Origin: Acidobacteriota bacterium
Lineage (GTDB): Bacteria > Acidobacteriota > Terriglobia > Acidiferrales > UBA7541
Direction: 5' to 3'
Length of the DNA stretch: 8,052 nucleotides
NCBI GenBank assembly: GCA_016179005.1
Contig: JACOSF010000338.1
Coordinates: 1 to 8,052, forward strand
Shown here: positions 1 to 4,749 of the stretch, piece after piece
Position numbering within the stretch: position 1 is the first letter of the stretch
How the letters are laid out: every line of letters starts with the position of its first letter
Notes under the pieces: model-generated
What the model was told of the DNA's origin: nothing
The model's database searches: none
What the model saw: the letters and a program-made list of their open reading frames with translations, nothing else
Made by a program: the position numbers and the translations under genes

Positions 1-562
1 CACCTGGCTGCAGATGATTCTGGCTTCGGCGACCACGCCGGATGCATCCATTGCTGCGATGCAGCCGATTGCCGCGCTGCTGCGCGAGCGGCACCGCATC
101 CGTCAGGGCGACGAGGACGACTTCTTCGTGCGCACGCAGTCGGAAATGGCGGACATGGCCGCGCAGACACAGTTGGTGATGACCATCCTGCTGGTGTCGG
201 TGGCTTCGGTCTCGCTGCTTGTCGGCGGCATCGGCATCATGAATATCATGCTCGTGAGCGTGACCGAGCGCACACGGGAAATTGGCGTGCGCATGGCTGT
301 CGGCGCCACCGAGACCGACGTGCAGCTTCAGTTTCTCGTTGAGGCGGTCACGCTAAGCATGATGGGAGGGCTAGTGGGGATTGTCGTGGGGATTGGTCTG
401 TCTTTCTTGATCAGCAACCTGCTGACGTGGCCCACGGTCCTTTCCGCGCAGGCCATTGTTCTGGCTGCGTTCTTCTCCGCCGGCGTGGGCATCTTCTTCG
501 GTTTCTATCCAGCGCGCAAAGCGGCGCAACTCGACCCGATTGAAGCCCTCAGGTACGAGTAA
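1..562 (+). CDS. MacB/FtsX-type ABC transporter permease, C-terminal part (partial at left edge)
   Basis: This is the C-terminal end (about 187 residues) of an inner-membrane permease of the MacB/LolCDE-like family; its N-terminus lies outside the window and the reading frame is open from base 2. What is visible is the end of the periplasmic domain, then a membrane segment rich in Leu/Val/Gly followed by the family's signature region NIMLVSVTERTREIGVRMAV, where the cytoplasmic loop contacts the ATPase. Two more membrane segments follow, and the protein ends in the typical FYPARKAAQLDPIEALRYE tail. In the family the permease works with an ATPase and often a membrane-fusion protein to export substrates or move lipoproteins by a mechanotransmission mechanism. 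Many such permeases of unknown substrate occur per genome, so I give no symbol. It converges on the minus-strand FAD oxidoreductase with only 6 bases between the stop codons. Confidence 0.93.
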   Translation, partial: TWLQMILASATTPDASIAAMQPIAALLRERHRIRQGDEDDFFVRTQSEMADMAAQTQLVMTILLVSVASVSLLVGGIGIMNIMLVSVTERTREIGVRMAVGATETDVQLQFLVEAVTLSMMGGLVGIVVGIGLSFLISNLLTWPTVLSAQAIVLAAFFSAGVGIFFGFYPARKAAQLDPIEALRYE

Positions 563-568
563 GTCGCC

Positions 569-1810
569 TCAGATTATTGCGGGAATTCGGAGGGCTTTTG
601 CGCCCAGCGTCAGCGCGAGCCGGAGGGAATCGCGGCGAAGCCCATGCGGAGCCAGCCACCAGCGTTCCATGAGAACCTTCCCGAGGTGCCAAGTCTTACC
701 GATATTGCGCAGTTCGATCTGCGGAGCGGGCTCAGCAAAAAAGTCGCCCGCGGCAAAACCGGCCATGTGTTCGCCCGCCTCCAGCATGCAGTAACCGTGA
801 CCGGCGAAGTTGTCCCGCGGCTGGCGGCGAGTGACCGCGGCGGCGATACGGCGGGCCACCACCTCGGCCTGGGCGTGAGCGAAGACGCCGGCCTTGGGCA
901 GCATCAATGGGACGTCCGGTTTCCAGCGGCCGGGAATAGAAATGGCGGCCGCGTCGCCGATGGCGTAGAGGTTCTCGTGGCGGGTGAGCAGGGTGCGGGC
1001 GTCCACGGGAATCCAGCCGGCATCATTGGCCAGGCCGGATTCGCGGGCGAGACGCGGCCCGCGATGCGGTGGGATGGCGACGAGCAGGTCGTAGGGCACC
1101 GGGTCCTTGCCCTCGAAACGCAGTTCGCGGGCACTCGCGTTCGCGGCGACGAGTTTGTGCAGTGGATGGAAGGCGATGCCGCGCGATTCGATCATCTGCC
1201 TGACTGCATCACCGAGGGCTGGCCCGGCGACGGGCATGGGTTGGGGCTCGGGCGTGAAGAGGTGCAGCTCGACCTTTTCTCGGAGGCCACGGCGGCTAAA
1301 GTAATCGGCGATGAGCATGGCTCCTTCATGCGGCGCGGCGGGGCACTTGTAGGGCACACCGGCAACGACGACCGCGATGCGGCCGCCAGAAAAGCCGGCG
1401 AGGGCGTCCCGCAAACGGGTAGCACCGTCGAAAGTGTAGAAGGTGTGCCCGGCGTCGGCGAGCCCGGGAACCGCCTCGGGGGCGAGTTCGGCGCCGAGGG
1501 CCACGATCAGGTGGTCGAACGAAATCGACTGCGCGGAGGTTTCTACCAGCCGCCGAGTCACGTCCACAGCACGGGCTTCCGCTTCGACCAGCTCGACTCC
1601 GGGAGGCACAAGGCGGCGCACAGGGCGAACGATCTGCTCGGGCCGGCGCGCGCCGGTCATGAGCCAGAGGAACGACGGCGCAAAGGCGTGTTGTGGGCCG
1701 CGTTCCACAAGCACAACGCGGTGCTCGCGCGGTAACAGCCGGCGCAATTCGCCCGCGGCCACCAGGCCACCCACCCCCGCGCCGAGAATGACAATCGTCT
1801 CGTTGCTCAC
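569..1810 (-). CDS. SQR/FCSD-like FAD-dependent oxidoreductase (sulfide:quinone oxidoreductase family)
   Basis: A 413-residue pyridine nucleotide-disulfide-type flavoprotein. The dinucleotide-binding motif GAGVGG is at residues 10-15, followed by the beta-strand ending VLVERG, and the second FAD motif is LYAIGDAAAI at about 281-290. Two cysteines sit where sulfide:quinone oxidoreductases have their redox pair: C156 in PYKCPAAPHEG and C341 in GHGYCMLEAG. The family oxidises sulfide or persulfide and passes electrons to quinone or a cytochrome; the exact substrate and acceptor here are inference. I chose the GTG at 1810 because it is preceded by GGGGAGGAA at good spacing and gives the normal N-terminus SNETIVILGAG. 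The ATG at 1834 is possible. The ATG at 1912 would add 34 Arg/Pro-rich residues overlapping the end of the upstream DsrE gene and is not credible. The gene lies 40 bases downstream of dsrE, consistent with one operon. Confidence 0.88.
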   Translation of the reverse strand: MSNETIVILGAGVGGLVAAGELRRLLPREHRVVLVERGPQHAFAPSFLWLMTGARRPEQIVRPVRRLVPPGVELVEAEARAVDVTRRLVETSAQSISFDHLIVALGAELAPEAVPGLADAGHTFYTFDGATRLRDALAGFSGGRIAVVVAGVPYKCPAAPHEGAMLIADYFSRRGLREKVELHLFTPEPQPMPVAGPALGDAVRQMIESRGIAFHPLHKLVAANASARELRFEGKDPVPYDLLVAIPPHRGPRLARESGLANDAGWIPVDARTLLTRHENLYAIGDAAAISIPGRWKPDVPLMLPKAGVFAHAQAEVVARRIAAAVTRRQPRDNFAGHGYCMLEAGEHMAGFAAGDFFAEPAPQIELRNIGKTWHLGKVLMERWWLAPHGLRRDSLRLALTLGAKALRIPAII

Positions 1811-1850
1811 TGGTTCCTCCCCAACGCCGTGCATGGCGGTGCGGCGCCGC

Positions 1851-2201
1851 TCAAAACGTGGCCACGGCGTCGCACTCGCGGGTCCATTGGGCCAGCCCGG
1901 CCATCTGACCAAAGGCGGTGCCTTCGATCAGTTCCTCAGCGCGCAGACCGCGCGCTTCGCTGCAGCCGGTTCAAACGTGGACGAGTGCGCCCTGGGCAAT
2001 GACGCCATGGAGCATGTGTTCGAGATTGTAGTAACCCTTGGGCGGTGTCTGGCCGCGTTTGGCGACGAAGACGCCGTCGGCGAGCAGGTAGATGCGAGTC
2101 TGCACGCCGGCGGCGAGCAGGGCGCGGGCGTAGCGCAGGGCGTTGTAGGCCTTTTCCGTGCCGTAGGGCGGTTCTTGAAGGATCAGGACCAAGGATTGCA
2201 T
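1851..2201 (-). CDS. DsrE-family sulfur-transfer protein, predicted selenoprotein (in-frame UGA = Sec77)
   Basis: A 116-residue protein if the in-frame TGA at 1973-1971 is read as selenocysteine; conventional translation stops after 76 residues. The N-terminal part is recognisably DsrE/YchN-like: an initial hydrophobic strand, EPPYGTEKAYNALRYA (10-25), the strand IYLLADGV (37-44) and KGYYNLEHML (55-64). Many family members then have V-x-x-C-G-T-C-M-D-A-R-G; here the same place reads V-H-V-U77-T-G-C80-S-E-A-R-G, and the frame continues through RAEELIEGT and QMAGLAQWTRECDAV to a TGA stop at 1851. The total length is normal for the family. DsrE-type proteins are small cytoplasmic carriers that hold sulfur as a cysteine persulfide; a U-x-x-C pair would be a more nucleophilic version. 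The ATG at 2201 follows AGGGAGAA at suitable spacing. The gene lies 53 bases after the ArsR regulator and 40 bases before the SQR-like flavoprotein. The alternative is a nonsense mutation or sequencing error, which I judge less likely given the downstream stem-loop and intact frame. Confidence 0.85.
1938..1956 (-). promoter_or_regulatory. Bacterial SECIS-like stem-loop directing Sec insertion
   Basis: On the minus strand the mRNA downstream of the UGA (1973-1971) forms a perfect 7-bp stem, AGCGCGC with GCGCGCT, closed by the five-base loop GGUCU. The stem starts 14 nt after the UGA and the loop starts 21 nt after it, inside the distance usual for bacterial SECIS elements. G as the first loop bases is the feature SelB needs. 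The loop plus following GC (GGUCUGC) matches, as I remember it, the apical part of the Escherichia coli fdhF element, one codon further downstream here. No bulged U like that of fdhF is seen in the stem. The element lies within the coding sequence, as is normal in bacteria. Confidence 0.78.
1971..1973 (-). other. Recoded UGA codon, predicted selenocysteine (Sec77)
   Basis: The TGA at 1973-1971 falls at the first position of the conserved CxxC motif of the DsrE protein and is followed by ACC-GGC-TGC (T-G-C), so the peptide reads U-T-G-C. A TGT or TGC cysteine codon differs from TGA by one base, which is the usual relation between Sec- and Cys-containing homologues. Decoding would need SelB, SelC tRNA, SelA and SelD, none of which is in the window. 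Confidence 0.82.
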
Positions 2202-2254
2202 GGGCGTTCTCCCTGTCGAGTTTTACAACTTTGCAACTCAAGGACGCAAGGCGA

Positions 2255-2617
2255 TTAGCCTCGCCGCCACGACCGCATCATCCGCGATCCGCGCTGCAAT
2301 TGCTCATCCAGCACTTCCCGCATCAGGCCGCAGGCACGGATGATCTTCGGGCTGCTCACCGAATAGTAGACGTTGGCACCCTGCCGCCGGGGGACCACCA
2401 CATTCCGGGTCCGCAGGATGGCGAGATGCTGCGAGAGATTGGCTCTGGAGATTTTCATGCGGGCCCGGAGTTGGGTCACGCTGCGTTCGCCGGAGCGAAG
2501 GGCGTGCAGAATCTGGAGCCGCTTGGGGTGGGCAAGCGTCTTGCAGATGTCCGCGTGCAGGGCGAAGAGACTGGCGGGCGGAAGGGAGGTCTTTCGGGTG
2601 ACCATTGAATTGCGCAT
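2255..2617 (-). CDS. ArsR-family winged-helix transcriptional regulator, possible redox/persulfide sensor
   Basis: A 120-residue (or 116-residue) ArsR/SmtB-type repressor. Residues about 21-40 (HADICKTLAHPKRLQILHAL) are the family's opening helices, SVTQLRARMKISRANLSQHLAILRTRNVV (46-74) is the helix-turn-helix, and RRQGANVYYSV (77-87) is the beta wing. The classic ArsR ELCVCDL metal site is absent: the corresponding segment reads SVTQLRA. Two cysteines remain, C25 in DICKTL and C96 in IIRACGLMREVL. They lie on helices at either end of the domain, broadly like the sensing pair of persulfide sensors such as SqrR/BigR, though spaced 71 rather than about 66 residues apart. It is the first gene of the cluster with dsrE and the SQR-like gene, so it most likely represses them. 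No Shine-Dalgarno precedes the ATG at 2617 or 2605; a leaderless start at 2617 just after the promoter fits best, with 2605 as an alternative. Confidence 0.9.
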   Translation of the reverse strand: MRNSMVTRKTSLPPASLFALHADICKTLAHPKRLQILHALRSGERSVTQLRARMKISRANLSQHLAILRTRNVVVPRRQGANVYYSVSSPKIIRACGLMREVLDEQLQRGSRMMRSWRRG

Positions 2618-2628
2618 ATGCGCAAATC
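2607..2628 (-). promoter_or_regulatory. Palindromic operator, probable ArsR-family binding site
   Basis: TTGCGCATATGCGCAA at 2610-2625 is a perfect 16-base palindrome, and after one mismatch on each side two more bases match (GA...TC, 2607-2628). It overlaps the predicted transcription start and the first ATG of the regulator gene and touches the -10 box, an ideal position for repression by a dimeric winged-helix protein. Assignment to the adjacent regulator is inference from position and symmetry. Confidence 0.7.
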
Positions 2629-2657
2629 TTATACACTTCCGATCACGGCCCTGGCAA
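2628..2657 (-). promoter_or_regulatory. Sigma70-like promoter of the arsR-dsrE-SQR cluster
   Basis: Reading the minus strand, TTGCCA (2657-2652) and TATAAG (2633-2628) each match the sigma70 consensus in five of six bases and are 18 bases apart. The predicted start of transcription, about 7 bases after the -10 box near 2621, lies inside the palindrome and only a few bases before the ATG at 2617, so the regulator mRNA would have almost no leader. Confidence 0.65.
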
Positions 2658-2758
2658 GACCGTTCTCTGGAGGCGCACAGTCAGGAGTGGCTGTGGTGAG
2701 CGTGCCGACCTGCTTTGGCATCGCGGGGGACAACTTTCGCCATGATTGCTTGGGTTCC

Positions 2759-3226
2759 TTATTCAAAAACCCCCTCGGCGTACCCCGTGCCGGACACAGA
2801 AGCGAGGATTTCCACTTTAAGGACTTTCAAGCCGTGGCCCGCGGGGATCCTCTTCCAGTCAGGCGAATAGAATTCGGAAGTCAAGGTATCCGTGCATGCA
2901 TTGGGTTTGATGTCCTTCAATTCCGCCAACCATTCGTAGTCCGCATCATAGTGGGTTGTGATGCGTACAAGAACTTCCTTCCACGCGGACGATCCCCGAT
3001 TACAGATCCGCACGCCACCTTCGATAGGGGCAAATTCTGCTTGGAGGGAGAATGGGCGAGCGGGAGGTTCAAAAACAGCCCAAGGCTTAGTCAGACGTTC
3101 ATTAAATCTTGTCTTCAGCCATTCCTTGCCGGGTAGGATGTCTGCAAGAATTCCAAAGAGCAACAAACAGGAAAAAATGACGAGAGTGAGAAATGACTTC
3201 AGGATTAGGACAAGCCAACGTCGCAC
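2759..3226 (-). CDS. Hypothetical protein with N-terminal membrane anchor
   Basis: I do not recognise a family for this 155-residue protein. Residues about 5-30 form one strongly hydrophobic segment (LVLILKSFLTLVIFSCLLLF) preceded by two arginines, so it is probably anchored in the inner membrane with the rest outside the cytoplasm. The remainder looks like a small beta-sandwich: strands such as GGVRICNRGSSAWKEVLVRITTHY, a Trp- and Leu-containing loop with IKPNACTDTL, and a C-terminal strand pair LKVLKVEILASVSG. This pattern (N/S-S-x-x-W-x-x-V-x-V-x-I) resembles FxLYD/DUF3426-like domains, but only weakly. The start is GTG at 3226, supported by the strong site GGAGGTGA just upstream. It begins 46 bases after ssb on the same strand and may be cotranscribed with it. 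Confidence 0.7.
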   Translation of the reverse strand: MRRWLVLILKSFLTLVIFSCLLLFGILADILPGKEWLKTRFNERLTKPWAVFEPPARPFSLQAEFAPIEGGVRICNRGSSAWKEVLVRITTHYDADYEWLAELKDIKPNACTDTLTSEFYSPDWKRIPAGHGLKVLKVEILASVSGTGYAEGVFE

Positions 3227-3272
3227 GGGGTCACCTCCGGCTCCAATTCAAGGAGAACGTTGTGGACGTAAA

Positions 3273-3707
3273 TTAGAAGGGAATATCTTCGTCGCTGACT
3301 TCGGGGCCGGCGTCCTCCGGGGCTGGGGCTGCCGGCGCTTCAGCTTCCTCGCCGGCGTGAGCCGCGGCGCTGGCTTCGCCGCGCGAGCCCAACATGCGCA
3401 TCTCGCCAGCGACAATTTCGAATGAGGTGCGCTTCTGCCCCTGCTGGTCTTCCCACTGGCGCGACTGGATGCGTCCCTCGATGAAGATTTGCGAGCCCTT
3501 CTTCAGATACTTCTGGCAGATTTCCGCCAGCTTGCCCCAGGTGACGATCTTGTGCCACTCGGTTTGCTTCTGCGTCTGGCCGTTGCGGTCTTTGTAGGAG
3601 CGGTCTGTCGCCAGGCTGAAGTTGCACACCGCCTGGCCGCTTCCTGTGAAGCGCGATTCAGGGTCGCGGCCCAGCCGGCCGACGAGAATGACTTTGTTGA
3701 CGGACAT
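3273..3707 (-). CDS. ssb: Single-stranded DNA-binding protein
   Basis: A 144-residue SSB that coats single-stranded DNA in replication, recombination and repair and recruits partner proteins by its C-terminal tip. The OB-fold covers about residues 1-108, starting MSVNKVILVGRLGRDPESRF and including the characteristic WHKIVTWGKLAEICQKYLKKGSQ segment and IEGRIQSRQWEDQQGQKR. A flexible Ala/Glu/Pro-rich linker follows, and the protein ends in SDEDIPF, the acidic partner-binding tip of canonical SSBs. The ATG at 3707 is preferred: it gives the normal family N-terminus and follows GAGG at good spacing. An upstream ATG at 3779 would add 24 residues encoded by AT-rich repeats and is not credible. The gene stands 112 bases downstream of cpoB on the same strand. 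Confidence 0.97.
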   Translation of the reverse strand: MSVNKVILVGRLGRDPESRFTGSGQAVCNFSLATDRSYKDRNGQTQKQTEWHKIVTWGKLAEICQKYLKKGSQIFIEGRIQSRQWEDQQGQKRTSFEIVAGEMRMLGSRGEASAAAHAGEEAEAPAAPAPEDAGPEVSDEDIPF

Positions 3708-3732
3708 CAGTGCCCTCGCAATCAGAAATGAA

Positions 3733-3767
3733 CGAAAATCGAAATTCGAAAAACGAAAACCGGAAAG
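3733..3767. repeat. Degenerate 7-bp tandem repeat (CGAAAAN) upstream of ssb
   Basis: Five consecutive heptamers can be read on the plus strand: CGAAAAT, CGAAATT, CGAAAAA, CGAAAAC and CGGAAAG, all in the same register. They occupy the AT-rich spacer between cpoB and ssb, 26 bases upstream of the ssb start, in an otherwise GC-rich window. The stretch is in the ssb leader or promoter region; its role is unknown. Confidence 0.6.
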
Positions 3768-3819
3768 GCCCACAATCACAGAAAGACAACACTCAAATTT
3801 ACAAAATCGGAAACACAGG

Positions 3820-4683
3820 CTAGCCTTTTGGCGCAGGGGCCGTAGCCCCCAGCTCGCGCAGCTTGGCGCGCGCGCGGCGCTCCTCTTCCGTTGCCGGATG
3901 GCGCCGCACCACTTCGCGCAGTTCCCGCAGGGCGCTGGCTTTCTGGCCCAGTTCCAGCAGGGCCATTCCTTTCTTCAGCCGCGCCGCCCCGAGTTTGTTG
4001 CTTTTTGGATAGTTGTCCAGCACCTTGTCATATTCCCCGATCGCTTCCGGGTACTGCCGATTTGCATACAGAATTTCGCCCAGATAAAACTGCGAGTTGG
4101 AGGCCAGGTCGTTCTCCGGGAAATATTTCAGGTAGTCAAGGAACTGTTGCCGCGCAAGGTCGTACTTTCCGCCGGTGTAATCCCGCAGCGCACTGGAATA
4201 AAGGGCATCTGCCGACGGCGGAGGAGCGGGCGCGGCGCCCGGAGGCGGTTGCACAGGGGCGCCGCCGGCAATCTTTGCATCCAGGCTTTGCAGCACGCTC
4301 TGCGCATCACCAACCTGCTGGTTGAGCTTCGCCAGGCGCGACTTCACCTCGTCCAGGTTGTCGGCCAGGGCCTGCACCTGAATCGTCAGGGTGTCGATGC
4401 GCGACCCGGAATTAGCCTGTACGTCCTGAACGCTTTTTTGCAGCATGCCGAGAGAGGTGTTCAGTTTGTTGATGGCGTCGAGCGACTGTTCCACCAGCGT
4501 TTTCAACACCGCGTTCTTCTCGTCCACGGTGCGCTGGAGCTCGCGCTGCGTTTGCATCAGGCGCGCCATGTCCGCCTGGAGCTGAATGATCTCTTTCTTC
4601 TGGGCCGCCGCCGGCACCGGCGCGAGCAGCGCCAGGGCCACGGCTACACCCGCGGCTGTGAGCGATATCAACCGGATACGCAA
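3820..4683 (-). CDS. ybgF: Tol-Pal-associated periplasmic TPR protein CpoB (YbgF)
   Basis: A 287-residue periplasmic protein. The signal peptide (about residues 1-27, ending PVPAAAQ) is followed by a long heptad-like coiled coil, about 30-130 (KKEIIQLQADMARLMQTQRE and onward), the trimerising part of CpoB. A Pro/Ala-rich linker (VQPPPGAAPAPPPSADALY) leads to TPR-like repeats from about 165 to the end, with ALRDYTGGKYDLARQQFLDY, YLGEILYANRQYPEAIGEYD and LKKGMALLELGQKASALREL. In Escherichia coli CpoB coordinates Tol-Pal with PBP1B during outer-membrane constriction. The start is TTG at 4683, chosen because AGGAGG lies 7 bases upstream and translation begins directly with a proper signal peptide. 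It lies 66 bases after pal and is the last gene of the Tol-Pal cluster. Confidence 0.92.
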   Translation of the reverse strand: MRIRLISLTAAGVAVALALLAPVPAAAQKKEIIQLQADMARLMQTQRELQRTVDEKNAVLKTLVEQSLDAINKLNTSLGMLQKSVQDVQANSGSRIDTLTIQVQALADNLDEVKSRLAKLNQQVGDAQSVLQSLDAKIAGGAPVQPPPGAAPAPPPSADALYSSALRDYTGGKYDLARQQFLDYLKYFPENDLASNSQFYLGEILYANRQYPEAIGEYDKVLDNYPKSNKLGAARLKKGMALLELGQKASALRELREVVRRHPATEEERRARAKLRELGATAPAPKG

Positions 4684-4729
4684 GAGTCTTCCTCCTCCTG
4701 CCTTCGATGCGGGTCGCGCCGGAGAGGCG

Positions 4730-4747
4730 GTCCCGAAGTTTCGGGAC
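4730..4747 (-). other. Stem-loop in the pal-cpoB spacer
   Basis: GTCCCGAA-GT-TTCGGGAC is a perfect 8-bp inverted repeat two bases downstream of the pal stop codon (practically 7 bp with a four-base loop). No T-run follows on the minus strand, so it is not a classical intrinsic terminator. It could protect the 3' end of upstream mRNA or lower cpoB expression relative to pal. Confidence 0.5.
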
Positions 4748-4749
4748 TG

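Noticed and set aside
550..600. Bidirectional terminator between the converging permease and flavoprotein genes.
   Set aside because: Only 6 bases separate the stop codons, and I find no GC-rich hairpin with flanking T-runs there.
644..1735. Long plus-strand open frame (363 codons) opposite the flavoprotein gene.
   Set aside because: Antisense shadow typical of GC-rich genes; its translation is low-complexity and resembles no family, while the minus strand encodes a clear flavoprotein.
569..1912. Flavoprotein starting at ATG 1912.
   Set aside because: The extra 34 residues are an out-of-phase reading of the DsrE C-terminal codons and resemble no flavoprotein N-terminus; GTG 1810 has a strong ribosome binding site.
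1851..2201. dsrE as a pseudogene with a nonsense mutation.
   Set aside because: The frame beyond the TGA is intact and DsrE-like to the end, the TGA is exactly at a redox Cys position, and a SECIS-like hairpin follows at the correct distance. It remains the main alternative.
2202..2254. Second promoter for dsrE (TTGCGT ... GTAAAA, 17-base spacing).
   Set aside because: The -10 candidate matches the consensus at only two positions.
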